From Ceratopteris richardii (lineage: Eukaryota; Streptophyta; Polypodiopsida; Polypodiales; Pteridaceae): 64,000 nucleotides of DNA. Each line of letters starts with the position of its first letter. The first letter of the stretch is position 1. Positions 44,742 through 56,131 of the stretch are shown here, piece by piece. Where the stretch lies: positions 118,036,989 to 118,100,988 of the forward strand of contig CM035423.1 in assembly GCA_020310875.1 (NCBI GenBank). Direction: 5' to 3'. The notes under the pieces were generated by a model. That model did not search any database, was not told the DNA's origin, and saw nothing but the letters and a program-made list of their open reading frames with translations. Position numbers and translations under genes: made by a program.

Positions 44742-46610
44742 TCAATTGTCCTTGATTTCTTGCAAGCCGATAATCAACTTGAATCTACTTAACTTTGTAC
44801 CATCAAGAGCTTTAGTCATCATGTCTGCACATTGCATATCTATAGAGACATAGGATTGTTGAATATCCTTGCTCATTAGCTTCTCCCTTACATAATGGTA
44901 GTGGACTTCAATATGCTTGGTTCTAGCATGGTATACCAGATTAGCTGCAAGATGTAGTGAGCTTGTGTTGTCACAAAAAATGTGAGTGTTGAAGAATGAA
45001 GTCCAAGATCTGTATAGAAAGACTTTAACCACATGATTTCTTGAGTTGCATTAGCAAAACCTCTGTATTCAGCTTTAGTAGAAGATAATGCCACGGTTGG
45101 TTGCTTTCTGGATGACCAAGAAATGATCTTTGAACCTGCAAATGATATATACCCGAATGTGCTTCTTCTATCATCTGTAGATCCAGCCCAATCCACATTT
45201 GAGTAGACCTTTAGCTCAATATCTGAAGTAAATGGATAAAACAAACCTTCATTCATGGTCCATTTTAGGTACTTGAGGACTCTCTTGGCCTCTTCCATAT
45301 GTGGTCTTCTTGGCTTATGCATAAATTGACTCAATATGCTAACACTATAGCATATATCCACCCTTGTGAGTGTTGCATAGTTCAAACTTCCAACCAAGCT
45401 TTGATAGCTTGTGATGTCTTCAAATGGCTCTCCTTCATAAGCACTAAGCTTATCATTTTGCTCCATAGGTGTACCTGCACACTTGGTATTTTCCATCTTG
45501 AACTTGAAGAGCATATCATGTACATACTTCCTTTGTGTGATGTATATACCTGAACCTGTGTAGATTAACTCCAATCCAAGAAAATAAGTGAGTAGTTTGA
45601 GGTCACTTATTTTGAACTCCTCCTTCATTTGATTCCTTACCTATTTGACTCCTTCAAGATCATTGCCTGTGATTATAATATCATCAACATACACACATAA
45701 ATAGATCATTTCACATCCATTCCTCTTTATGAACAAAGAGGTATCCGCCTTGCTAGCTTTGAATCCTTGGTCTTGCAAATAAGTCATCAACTAGAAATTC
45801 CAACCTCTTGGAGCTTGCTTCAATCCATACAAGGCTTTCTTTAATTTTCATACATAGTTGGGATGATGTACATCCTCATATCCAGGAGGTTGTGCCATAT
45901 ACACTTCCTCTGAAATCCATCCATTCAAGAAAGCAATCTGTACATCAAGTTGATAGAGCTTCCAATTTCTAGATGCAACAAGACTAATGAGAACCCTAAT
46001 TGTAGGCATTTTTGCAATAGGAGAGAAAGTCTCCTGATAATCAATACCATGGGTTTGAGCAAAACCTTTAGCAACTAACCTTGCTTTATGTCTATTTATA
46101 CTTCCATCTCGATTCTTCTTGATTTTCTATTTCCATCGAGATCCAATTTCCTTCATAGATGGCTTGTTAGGTACAAGCTCCCAAGTGTCATTCTCCTTCA
46201 GGGCTTCCATTTCTTCATCCATTGCATCTCTCCAAGCTTTCTTGCTTTGTGCTTCTTTGAATGTGGTAGGTTCTTCATTGGTTGAATCCTTTGCAATGTA
46301 GATTGATTGCTTGGTGACCAAAGAAGTATCATAACCAAACCTCTTTGGTTTCTTTTTCTCCCTTGAAGACCTTCTAAGTGGTTGATTTGAGCTCTCGGGT
46401 CCATATGTAACATCCTGCATCTTTGCTTTAAATTTGTTCTTCCATAGCTTTAGTCTTTCCAAGTCTTCTAGGTCAATCTCGGAATCACTTTCTTCAATCT
46501 GCTTTGGCTACTTTGGTTGAAGTGATGGAAAATCTTCATCCAAGTCATAAGGTAGCTTCACTTTCGTGTCATCATCAAACCATGGTTTGTTTTCATCAAA
46601 AATTATATCT
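44742..46610 (-). pseudogene. Copia D reverse transcriptase and RNase H
   Basis: From 46462 on the minus strand one frame carries the linker (REKKKPKRFGYDTSLVTKQ), RT (KARLVAKGFAQTHGIDYQET, LNGWISEEVYMAQPPGYED, KKALYGLKQAPRG), the YVDD active site at 45680-45691, and RNase H (NYATLTRVDICYSVS, DDRRSTFGYISFAGSK, TVALSSTKAEYRG). A frameshift near 44990 leads to the C-terminal frame (DNTSSLHLAANLVYHARTKH), which ends at 44742. Stops occur for example at 46128 and at two further sites in RT. The active site is preserved, unlike in A. Confidence 0.93.
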
Positions 46611-47285
46611 CTACTCATAGAAAAAACCTTTATTGGTTGGATTGTACAATCTATATCCGTTTTGGTTTTGATCATAACCAATAAATATGCACTTCTCAGC
46701 CTTGGGATCCAATTTCCCTCTTACTTGAGAGGGAATGTGAGCATAGGCTAAGCATCCAAAGATTTTACAATGCTCTAGACTAGGTCTTCGTCCATTCCAC
46801 ACTTCATATGGAGTGGTTCCATCTAGTTACTTCAATGGAAGTCTATTTATGAGATATGTGGCTATAGACATAGCCTCTGCCCATAGGTAGTTTGGCAATC
46901 CCTTTTCATTGAGCATGGACCTTTCAACTTCAACAATAGCTCTGTTTCTCCTCTTTTTTACACCATTGAGTTTGGGTGTATACCTTGTAGTGACTTCCCT
47001 TTTAATGCCTCTTTCATGCAAGAAGGCATCAAATTCAGAAGAGAAGTATTCTCCTCCACCATCTGATATGAGTCTCTTCAAAGTCCTACCTATTTGGTTT
47101 TCAACAAGAGCAACATACTTCTTAAAGAAATTAAAAACTTCATCCTTGTGCTTCATGAAAAATAGAATGGTCCACCTGCTATAATCATCTATGAAAGACA
47201 CATAATATCTTGAGCCTGATATAGATGGCTTCTTACTTGGACACAACACATTCGTGTGCACTAGGTCCAAAGGAGTTTGATACAC
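46611..47285 (-). pseudogene. Copia D integrase
   Basis: Minus-strand reading gives LDLVHTNVLCPSKKPSISGS, where the first catalytic Asp (HTD) is Asn, then FIDDYSRWTILFFMK with the second Asp, SDGGGEYFSSEFDAFLHERG, TTRYTPKLNGVKKRRNRA, YLWAEAMSIATYLINRLPLK, and after a stop at 46827, GRRPSLEHCKIFGCLAYAHI and KAEKCIFIGYDQNQNGYRL. The frame differs from that of protease, with a frameshift near 47290. Confidence 0.92.
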
Positions 47286-48085
47286 ATATCCCTTCTTATT
47301 GAAAGGTTATAAGCTTCACACTTATAAATCATTCGTTGCCTTGTCATATGAGGGAAACCAAGTACACTTTGGTCCTTGCAAATTTGTTTAAGTGTCCTCT
47401 CACCAATGTGAGCAAGCCTTTTGTGCCATATCTCCAACTCTATTAGAGTTTGAGATCCATAGCTAAACAAAGCTATGTTCTTTGTATCTTCCACTTAAAA
47501 AGTGAAAAGCCTTCCTGTCTTTTCTCCTTTGGAAATTCTTCTAAAGCCTTGCCTTGGGTCTTCAACATATGCTCCACATCTTTTGAATCTAACTTGCAAT
47601 CCTTTTTCAACAATCTGCCCAACATTTATTACATTTTTGGTAATTGTAGGGACATACAAGACTTTGCTTGAGAGGTTCATATTCCCATCTGATGTCTTCA
47701 CATTACCTATCTTCTCCACTGAGTGCTTTGTGTCATCTCCTATTTGCACTTCATGCTTCTTATGAGGATCTTCCAAATCAGAAACTAAAGCCACATTTCC
47801 TACTACATGTTTTGAGCATCCCAAATCAATGTAAAAGATGTGATCATCATCCTTACCCTTCTTCACGGATAGATTCATAATCAATAATGAATCTTCTTGA
47901 CTTAGGTCCTCTGCATAGTTATTGTAGTCTCTTCTTCCTCTATGGCCACTTTGATAGTTGTTGTTGTTGTTGTAATTGGTGTTGTAGTAGTTGTTGTTGT
48001 AGCCTCCATTGTATCTGCCTCTATTTGATCCATAGCCACCTCTATTGAATCCTCTTCCTCTTGAGTTCCTCCGGTTCTTGAAACA
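47286..48085 (-). pseudogene. Copia D nucleocapsid end, protease and pre-integrase domain
   Basis: In the gag frame after the TGA, the sequence reads an Asn/Gly/Tyr/Arg-rich stretch, then FYIDLGCSKHVVGN near 47800-47835, the protease site with Leu for Ser in the DSG triad. ITKNVINVGQIVEKGLQVRF follows, then a stop at 47495, WHKRLAHIGERTLKQICKDQ and YKCEAYN (the second Cys of the zinc motif replaced by Tyr). Confidence 0.9.
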
Positions 48086-48925
48086 TTATTCAGTAGTATG
48101 ATTAGATAAGCCACATATAGGTTGAGATGATTGGAATCTCCCCCTGCCTTGCTTTCCACCTCTGCCTCTTCCTCTAGCTCTTCCTCTACCTGCAAAGTTT
48201 GCTTGGAAAGAGATACCTTCATCTACATTCTTCCTATTCTTTGACTTGTCTTTGACCCTAGCTTTATCAGAATATAAGGCAAAAGTTTGATTACCTCTTG
48301 AGGACTCACCACCTTTGCTAATCTTTGCTTCATGAGTGAAGAGTTGGCCCATGAATGTGTTGAGGTCGGGTACATGCATCTCCATGTACAAATCCATGGC
48401 TATTGTGAATGACTCCCACTTGTTATCTGCTTTGATTCCATTTATGATTTTTCTAATGATTTTCTCCTCTTCAATTACCTCTCCAATGCTTCCAAGTTTG
48501 TTGGAAATCTCCTTCATCTTTGTGACATAATAATTCACACTTTGCTTCGGGATTTTCTTCATTGTTGTGAACTCCATCCACAATTGGTTCTTCCTTGCTT
48601 GAGTGTTGGAAGAGAAGAAAGAAGCAAGTGCATTCCAAGTTTCTCTTGATGTCGTGCATCCCTTGACATGAGGTAAAAGATAATCAGAGATTGAGTTTAT
48701 AATAAAGGATCTTGCAAGTGCATCCTTCGAACACCGATTTGAAAGTCTTTCCACTTCTTCATATGATGGTTCCCCTTTGTTTCTCATGGTTGGCATTGCT
48801 TCATCTCCAGATATGAATCCATATAGATTCCTCCCTTGAAGGTAAGCCTTCATCCTTAGATACCATATTATTGGGTAGTTTTTTCAATCCAATTTGTCAA
48901 TTGTTGATGGAAATCCATCTCCCAT
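48086..48925 (-). pseudogene. Copia D gag
   Basis: Starts at ATG 48925 on the minus strand (MGDGFPSTIDKLD), 13 bases after the primer-binding site, as in B. A TGA stands where B and relatives suggest Trp. Then comes a long clean frame: MKAYLQGRNLYGFISGDEAM, LLPHVKGCTTSRETWNALAS, KQSVNYYVTKMKEISNKLGS, MEMHVPDLNTFMGQLF and an Arg/Gly-rich GRGRARGRGRGGKQGRGRF end. The zinc knuckle retains CGLSNHTTE and then a stop before the last Cys. It is a UBN2-type copia gag, the structural capsid protein. Confidence 0.92.
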
Positions 48926-48938
48926 GTTGCTTGACTAT

Positions 48939-48950
48939 GCTCTGATACCA
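48939..48950 (-). other. Primer-binding site of copia D
   Basis: On the minus strand TGGTATCAGAGC follows the LTR end with one G between, complementary to initiator-Met tRNA. Confidence 0.95.
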
Positions 48951-48951
48951 C

Positions 48952-50023
48952 TGTGAAGAGAGATGGTGGATGCAATCCGAAGATGAGTTGTTGCTGCTAC
49001 AAGGGGCTTCATACCAGCCAACTCAGACTTGAGATTTGATTAGTAGACCTTTTGAGGTTCCTAAATCCACCAAAATAGCAGCCATGTACTTTGGAACATG
49101 TAGCTCAAAAGTTTAAGTCAAGACAGACTAGTTGCAAGATGCCTAGCTCCCAAAACTTGCTATTTTTGTACGTACACCTACTAGAAAAAATGAATAGTGC
49201 TCTCAACCTGGTAGGAATTAGAAAAATTCCTTTTGGAAATGGAAAATAGACTTAGGAATCTTTCTCATCCAAGTTAAAACACTTCAAATGATAAACTGAG
49301 TACTGAGAACCAGATTCATCAATATCAGAAACATGCCCGCTATTCTCAGGGTTGTGCAGAGATAGACTAGTGAGCAGTAAAATGCAGATATCTCCCAAAG
49401 TAGAAATCCAATGACCATCAAAATTTATATTCAGACACTAGATCAGTGAGAGAAACCCAATGCACATTAAAACTCAGAAAACGATTGAGTAGATCTCGAG
49501 ATATGAGCTTCTGAAGTTACTGCTCACAGTGAGTATAGGAGAGAACAAAACAGAGAAGTAGAGAATGATGACTGTATAGATTCACATATCATTCCAACCA
49601 CATTGGCAATGAATATTTGCACAATGGGAGTAGAACAATAGAGCTATGGAGTAAGCTCTTCAATCGCTACAAAATGACATGAAGTGGTCATGTACAAGGC
49701 TTGCTAATCACCTCTTCCTTCTTTCTCTTTTTATAGCTACTCTTGGAGGGATTTTTTAATTCGAATTCAAATGGTTCCACCTAAAAGTGATCCCCAAAGT
49801 TAGGAAATATTCCCTTAGCTCACTAATTCGTGGTTTTAGGTAGTTAGAGCGATGGGTTATCTTTTTACATCATGGATGAGGTAAGCCATTCTTTTTCTTT
49901 TCTCTTTTTCACAATTACAAGAGATAAAATGTACTCTTTTACAAGAGGTGTTCATATGTCTACACATATGGCTACAAATGAACATCATATCAAGCATTTA
50001 GGCTTGGGCAAAATGCACCAACA
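48952..50023 (-). repeat. 5' LTR of copia D
   Basis: On the minus strand it begins TGTTGGTGCATTTTGCCC at 50023 and ends CTCTCTTCACA at 48952, 1,072 bp. A CTATAAAAAGAG promoter-like motif lies at about 49727-49742 on the minus strand and is shared with the 3' LTR (about 44404-44418). Confidence 0.92.
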
Positions 50024-50810
50024 TGTACATATGCATATGCATACGCATTATGTATGCATATGTATGCATGTATGTGTATGTGTGTGTATGTCTCTCTATG
50101 TGTGTGTGTATGCATATATGTGTGTGTATGTGTGTGTGTATGTGTGTATGTTTGTGTGTATGTTTGTGTGTATGTGTGTGTGTGCATCTATGTGTGTATG
50201 TGTGTATGTGTGTATGTGTGTATGTGTATGTGTGTATGTGTGTGTATGCATGTAAGCATGTATGTATGCATATGCATGTGCATTATGTGTGCATATGTAT
50301 GCATGTGTGTGTATGTGTGTGTATGCATGTAAGTATGTATGTATGCATATGCATATGCATTATGTATGCATGCATGTGTGTGTCTATGCATATATATGTG
50401 TGTATGTGTATGTGTGTGTATGTGTGTGTATGCATGTAAGTGTGTATGTATGCATATGCATGTGCATTATGTATGCATGTGTGTATGTGTGTGTATGCAT
50501 GTAAGTATTTATGTATGCATATGCATATGCATTACGTATGCACATGTATAATTGTATGTGTATGTGTGTGTATGTCTCTTTACATGTGTGTGTATGCATA
50601 TATATGTGTGTATGTGTATGTGGTGTATGTGTATGTATGTGTGTGTATGAATTTAAGAACGTATGTATGCATATGCATGTGCATTATCTATGCATATGTA
50701 TGCATGTGTGTGTATGTGTGTGTATGCATGTAAGTATGTATGTATGCATATGCATATGCATTATGTATGCATGTGTGTGTGTGTAAATTTGTGTGTGTAT
50801 ATGTGTGTGT
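50024..50810 (+). repeat. TATG/GTGT-rich microsatellite with higher-order repeats
   Basis: It starts right at the outer edge of copia D. A landmark GCATTATGTATGCA recurs at about 50042, 50280, 50358, 50465, 50530, 50681 and 50759, usually within a longer block containing ATGCATATGCAT before it and GTATGCATGTAAGT after it. So this is a variable minisatellite built from microsatellite words. Frames here are artefacts. Confidence 0.9.
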
Positions 50811-50846
50811 TGTGCGTACCTTGCTTCACGGAAGAGCTCTTGTCGA

Positions 50847-50885
<39 letters not shown>

Positions 50886-50917
50886 CTATCTCTCTCTCTC
50901 TCTCTCCCTCTCATCCA
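50847..50917 (+). repeat. Compound (CT)n and (TATC)n microsatellite
   Basis: About ten CT units, seven TATC units, then CT units again. Confidence 0.95.
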
Positions 50918-50959
50918 AATCCCCACACAAATGTGCCTGAAGAAATCGATTTTTTTTTT

Positions 50960-51244
50960 ACATTCCAGAGTGTGGCTTATGCGACGCTCTAGAACGCCAA
51001 GATGTCGCTTATGCCACACCAGAGCATCACAGGCAGTTTTCCAACATCGTTAAAAGCATCAGTGCTTAGTGACACTATTTGCAACACATAGTATAAGCGG
51101 CGCTAACATTGCTTATGCAACGATAGAGCTTTAAGAAAGAAAAAACAGGCCCATCGCTTATGCGATGCTATCATCGCATAAGCGACAAACCTCGATTTTT
51201 TTTCAATTCGGGGGTGTCGCCACGCCCCCCTATTTCTAGTAGTG
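50960..51244 (-). mobile_element. Terminus of a second CACTA-type element
   Basis: The reverse strand from 51244 reads CACTACTAGAAATAGG, the usual start of many plant CACTA elements. Internal to it are repeated CGCTTATGCGA/CGCATAAGCG words in both orientations, as expected of subterminal repeats, including a perfect 14-bp hairpin. GC content is higher than in the flanks. The opposite end is not found in the window, so this is a lone terminus or a short deletion derivative with a diverged other end. Confidence 0.7.
51154..51185. repeat. Perfect 14-bp hairpin in the CACTA terminus
   Basis: TCGCTTATGCGATG at 51154-51167 and its exact reverse complement at 51172-51185, with CTAT as the loop. Confidence 0.95.
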
Positions 51245-51289
51245 TGTCCTATCGCAAAAAGTTCAAAGCACCCTAGGTGGTGATCTATT

Positions 51290-52395
51290 CATGAACACTC
51301 TCGAGACTGCAGGGCACTCCGAAGCAAGATGACCATAACCATGGCACTTGCCACACCATGTGTTATACCTAAACAGCTGATTGGGGTTTGTGGCTACCTC
51401 TTGTTTCACTATGTATGTTTTGTGGGCCAACGTGGCAACTTTTTACTACTTGTGTGACCAACTGCAATATTTGTTCCTCAGTCAGCACAGACTTCACCTC
51501 GCCTAGTGTGCTAGTGGCAGCTACAAAAGCTAGAGTCGTCAATGTAGGACTTCCTTGGCCCAAATCTTTCACAGGTATGCTTCCTAGTCCTCCCATTGGC
51601 TTGTACAAGAGTTCGATTCTTCTTTGCTAACATAACTACACTTCCTCCCAAAGCATAGCTTGTTCTTTGGCAGCCATCAAATTAGCAGATCATGTAAGAC
51701 TAATATGTTGCTATGGGATCCCTAAGCCCGGCAATGAATCTCCTCTTCAATGTCTCATTGTTTGGGGCATTCACACTCATCGTTCTCACCAAAGTCTCCA
51801 TCTTTTGAATGTAGTTGTCGATGCTCTCATTGACCCCTTGCCGCAGGTACTCCATCTGTTGGACAACTCTATCCTAGAAGCCTTGTCTTCAAAGTTTCAC
51901 CAAGAAGGCATCCTTGAGCATCTCATAGGTCCCCCGCTCTTCCGGTGTCAAGTTCCCATACCAATTGGCTACCTCATCAGGGAGAGTAGCTTGAAAAATC
52001 CTCAACCTCTGACCCTGGTCAACTACCTCATTGGCTTCACAAGTAACTTCGTAGAGTTGGATAAAGCTATCCAGTTCCTCATCCCAGGAACTTGAGAACT
52101 TAGGGAAGTCCCCAAAATGGACCAGAATCTGTTGAGCCATTTCAAACAAGGGTATGATGTCAATATTACTTTGCTCCTGGAAATTCAAAGCCCTTGGCTT
52201 CAGGATTCCCTCGAGCCTCTGAACTTGAGAAGCAACTCTTCTTTGATAGTATCTCCTTTCCTCGGACTATCTATGAGTGTTACAAAACTCCTCGTATGTT
52301 TTCTGCCTTTGCCTCTCTTTGGCCTTGGCTCTACGAGCAGCTCGCTCTTCTCTTTGCATTCGAGTTCCTCTTGAGGACGAACTCCCCTCGCTCAT
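51290..52395 (-). pseudogene. Ty3/gypsy G gag relic
   Basis: Starts at ATG 52395 on the minus strand with a basic/acidic coiled stretch (RMQREERAARRAKAKERQRQ). It continues RRYYQRRVASQVQRLEG and then the retrotransposon gag core SSSWDEELDSFIQLYEVTCE, VDQGQRLRIFQATL and EVANWYGNLTPEERGTYEML. After a frameshift near 51880 come MEYLRQGVNESIDNYIQKME and ETLKRRFIAGLRDP. The zinc knuckle CGKCHGYGHLASEC at 51309-51350 is complete (CX2CX4HX4C). A stop lies in the N-terminal part. Pol is absent: at about 51250 the CACTA terminus begins. Confidence 0.88.
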
Positions 52396-52476
52396 GTACC
52401 AGATCCTAGGTCTGCAAGCTCGGCCAACCTATGGTGCTAGGCGAACCTATGGCACTCTCTTATAGAGACGTGCCAA
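52396..52476 (-). other. Leader of gypsy G
   Basis: About 80 bases between primer-binding site and gag ATG, as usual for gypsy elements. Confidence 0.6.
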
Positions 52477-52498
52477 GCTTTTCCCAGCAAACGCACCA
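52477..52498 (-). other. Primer-binding site of gypsy G
   Basis: On the minus strand TGGTGCGTTTGCTGGGAA begins four bases after the LTR end GGCATCCCACA. It resembles the TGGCGCCGTTGCCGGGGA site used by many plant gypsy elements, with a few changes. Confidence 0.75.
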
Positions 52499-52501
52499 AA
52501 A

Positions 52502-53100
52502 TGTGGGATGCCTAAACCCAAAGAGAAGGTGTCTTACACATGCTTTTGTGCTACTCAAATCTCTCAAAATCGGCCACCTACCCTCTCCTAAGTCCACAAA
52601 TTGTACTCAAATAGATTTGTGGGAGAAAGAAATGGGAACCCCTTATGCATGTGCAAACGGAGATCGAAACTGGTTGGATTGCTTTTTGAGATTTTCCTAC
52701 CCTAATTCCCCCATTTTGCTTTCTCTTACTCTTTCTCTCTCTCCTCTCTTCTCTCTCTTCCACTCCAATTCCTTCTCCTATTCCCTTTCTTTCTATTTTC
52801 CTTACATATTCCCTTTAATTCTTTCCCGCACCCAACCACACACATGCTTTCACTTTCTTCTTCTCACTTATTCTCACATGCGCACTCGTTCTTACTGTCC
52901 TTCTTCCTTTCTCTATCTACTTCTCACTTTCATCCCCTCTTTTGCATACAGCCTTTTACACACTCGAATTCTCTCGCGCACTCTATTCCTCTTTCTTTTA
53001 CTTATGCACACCCTTTCACGTGCACTGTTATGCTTTTCTTTTACTTATGCACACCCTTTCACGTGCACTGTTATGCTCCTAACCTGAGAAAACACTAACC
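52502..53100 (-). repeat. 5' LTR of gypsy G, start not determined
   Basis: On the minus strand the LTR ends GGCATCCCACA at 52502. Going outward (rightward) the sequence is CT-rich (52725-52960), followed by a 43-bp tandem duplication. No second LTR is in the window, so the LTR start on the right is unknown and the right edge given here is arbitrary. Confidence 0.55.
52991..53076 (+). repeat. Tandem duplication, period 43 bp
   Basis: The block CTTATGCACACCCTTTCACG, with its TTTCTTTTA upstream and TGCACTGTTATGCT downstream, occurs at 53001 and 53044 without differences in the core. Confidence 0.93.
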
Positions 53101-54299
53101 ACTTTTGCTTGATTTGTTGTCTCTCACAACTTTCTGCAACTTTAAACTCACTATTGTGGGAAAATACTCCACCTTCTCAATCCCTTGACGAGCATAAGTT
53201 CGCGTTTCTCCCCAATCTAGGTTCCCTTATCCGGAAATTATCTTGGCTCTATTAATCAAGTACTCACTTCCTCTCTTTTGGTTTAGCAAGGACAAATAAC
53301 AACGCCAATTACTTTTCTAAAATCTCATCTCCCTAGAGAATAAGCTAATGATGAGTTCTTCTTCTGTGCACGTTCAATGAGCATTCAAATGTTTCTCTCT
53401 CCGTAGGCTCCTCGAATGAAAACTTGGAGTGGCCAAAAAAATTTAGCTTGTATCATAAGGGGGCAACGCAAATGACACACCGTTGATTAGCAATGCATCA
53501 TAAAAAAATCTAAGCATGCAAACCTAGATTCTGTATGTCACTATATAATCAAAGGGGTTAACCTAGAAATCAGCAGTCTCACTTTGAGCAGGTGTATGAA
53601 GCATCTTCTTAGTGTTTGTATACTTCAAAACCACTCTCCTTCATTTAATGGTGTTTTGTTAGATCCGTGACTGTGCTCCTCATGAGCGAAGAGCAGATTG
53701 GGGGAGCATATTCACTAAATGTGTACCCCACTTAGAGTGTCCATGCATGGAGTGGGAAATGAGGAGGAAGCTTGTGCTGCTACCAAGACATGTGTGTGCA
53801 TAAAGGAGGCAAACAGATTCAGCTGGTCACCCCTACATAAATTTTTTATGTTTGTTGATCTCGAAGGTTAAGACAAGGCACTTTTTCCTTTTTCTCTTGT
53901 CTTTAAGTTTTAAGCAGAATGGCAATTCTCATGCTCCTCAACAGATGGATTCCTTACAAACAATCTTAAAGGTTGCGAGGAATGCTTGGGGGTAGCGCTT
54001 TGCACAAGATGTATGCCCTGCCCATGGATTTGCACCCCCCTATAACTCTCCTTGACTCAACAGGGAATCCATAGCAGCCACCATGTCAACTCGTTCACGA
54101 AAATTACTACTAATTTTGGCTTGCATCATGAATCTCGAGCATTCGAGTCTCAAGGATTATATCAAGGGTCTAAGCTATAACTTTCTCTTTTTTGGCAGAA
54201 TTTATGTGCACCTGGTCCAAAGAACCCTTGTAAAAAAAATATAATCCATGCTAGTACATAGTATCCGATTGAAGGCCATGGCCCAAGATCGCAGTCAAG
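53101..54299. other. Spacer or LTR DNA without a recognisable gene
   Basis: No protein motif on either strand. Part of it may be the outer section of the gypsy G LTR. Confidence 0.4.
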
Positions 54300-54329
54300 G
54301 TAAATACTACTAAAAGGTGCTCCGATTGG

Positions 54330-54957
54330 ATAAATTACCCTTACTTGGCTTTGCCAAAGGGGACACCTATAATTGTTTATATGATTTCTACAATATGCCA
54401 TCGGAACCCTAGATTCAAGATAGTACCAGATATTGTTGCAAAGATGTATATAAAAATATTTGAGCTCATGAACTCATCTTCAAAACATTTAGAAATGTCA
54501 AGGCTCCTTACATATCAACTCCAATATTCAATGAAGGTAATCTTGATTTGGCCTATGATATGAGTATGACTCCATCCATCACCACCATCTATGCTTGGCA
54601 TGCCAGAATCAAGTACATGCTTGCTTCTTACAAGCAAACCTTTGAGGAAATGTTCTCAACTGGGTTCTGGAAATATCACTCCAGGATATTCATTCCCAAG
54701 TAGACACATCTTCTACATCTCTTGGTGGTAGAACAAGCCCTCCATGCAGACCAGTTACATATGCCTCATCTAGATATTCTAGGTCCAATAGAATGGGAAC
54801 TTTTGATGACACATCTAGCATGCATTCTTCATCTTTGTGAACATGAATTAGAAGTTGACATTGTAGAATACTACATCGCATGCGCACCACAACAAGTGTT
54901 TTTGAAGGATGGCAGACACGAAAGAGGGGAGGTGCTGGTAGTAGCCAAGGAGGTCTA
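54330..54957 (+). pseudogene. Unidentified coding-like relic
   Basis: One plus frame from about 54337 reads GFAKGDTYNCLYDFYNMPSE, a stop, then, after another stop near 54460, HELIFKTFRNVKAPYIS, DLAYDMSMTPSITTIYAWHA and YKQTFEEMFSTGFWKYHSRI. After a TAG near 54700 comes HADQLHMPHLDILGPIEWEL and then CEHELEVDIVEYYIACAPQQ, to a TAG at 54956. The residue composition and the few stops look like a decayed gene of 200 residues or so. I recognise no domain. It could be a retrotransposon accessory frame or a host pseudogene. Confidence 0.4.
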
Positions 54958-55279
54958 GGTAGCTTATGAAGACAAAGAAGCATGAGGCAGACAAAGAGAA
55001 GGGCAAACAAGACCAATTCAACAAAGAAGTCAATGAAAATCCTATGCATAGATCAATATCATGCATTACGAAGCTAAAAAATTAATGTGCTCTTGATGGC
55101 AAACCCGTTGAATGTCCACTTTGGACAAAAAAAACTAAATACTTGAGCTTGCTGCACCGGCATGAATATTTTATATGCTTAATGTCAAAAGATGCTTCAA
55201 TTTCAAAGTCACATCATACACTTGTAATGGAAATCGAAGAGGCTTCTAAATCGTACGATTTGTTCCAGCAATCATTCAT

Positions 55280-56131
55280 TGACAGACACCCCATTTGGAA
55301 TGAATGATTAGAGTAATGGAAGCAACAGCGACAAGTGATGATACATTGATATCACGTCGCGTTGAGTCTGAGGCAATGATTGCGGGGCTTCTCGATCGTA
55401 AAAGATAATGGCGGATTCGTCTGTTACGTTTGAGGGGAACATAAAACTCCAGAGACGAAACCTGTCGGAGGCAAGCATCTGACACGCAAGATCTGTGCGC
55501 ATGATGGAATGGTCATGTAAGCTGTTCGCACGTTGAAGAACATCGACAGCTGCGCTCTTCGATCACCTCGGCGTGAGCTACGAAACAGAAGAGCCTCATG
55601 TCTGAGGAATTTGTACATGAGATATTCATGAGCGGGAGTTCTCACAGTGATTAACTCTGTGAGTAACTCTCACAGTATTTACGTTTGTCGATGAAGGCAC
55701 AGTTTATCGAAGCTGCGTAGTTAACTACAGATCAATAGAGGTCCGCCTTACCTGGTAGAACTTGAAGGCAATCGTTTTATCTGTTAGCTTCAATGGCGAC
55801 GCAATATCCTACAAAGGAAACATCACCTAATCATGAGTCCACCGCTTTCAGAGCTGTCCGTATGAAGCTAACTCTCAGAGAACAGGGTCTCACAGAGGTT
55901 TCGCTAGCCATTGAAGAACATCAACAGGTCGGCATTTATATCAAACCTTGCTTATCCACAAGACGACAGAAGGATATCCACAAGGTCGGCATTGACTGCA
56001 TACGATGCTGCTCTCTATTTAACCGGCTGCAGAACCCTTCAACCTCGTCGTTGAAGAACATTTTCAGCGATGTACACAGCTCGGGAGTCGGTACTCTCAT
56101 CAATCCTGCTCTATACGCTACACGACAACAT
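55280..56131. other. Segment of higher GC and CpG content
   Basis: The stretch is richer in G, C and CpG words than anything around it, and GTTGAAGAACAT-like words occur three times (about 55531, 55912 and 56050). A 152-residue plus frame starts at ATG 55793 (MATQYPTKETSPNHEST) and runs to 56251, its last third inside a minisatellite. No domain is recognisable. It may be a young insertion, a low-copy genic region, or an LTR. Confidence 0.4.

Larger units (their letters stand above)
43871..50023 (-). mobile_element. Copia D, near full length, minus strand
   Basis: Ty1/copia with 5' LTR 48952-50023, primer-binding site, gag, protease, integrase, RT, RNase H, polypurine tract and a 3' LTR (43871-44699) lacking its last 240 bases or so. 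It is in the same lineage as B and F, judged by gag, pol and LTR. Most of the polyprotein sits in one frame with scattered stops and three frameshifts, so it is the least decayed element of the window. Confidence 0.93.

Noticed and set aside
49872-51053. Overlapping Cys/Val/Met-rich frames
   Set aside because: They are produced by the microsatellite next to copia D and by the CT/TATC tract.
51369-52465. Plus-strand frames opposite the gypsy gag
   Set aside because: They are shadows of the minus-strand gag with no domain of their own.
52431-53087. A 218-residue plus frame rich in Ser, Leu and Phe
   Set aside because: It lies across a CT-rich tract and a tandem duplication in an LTR end region, with no domain or coding-like conservation.
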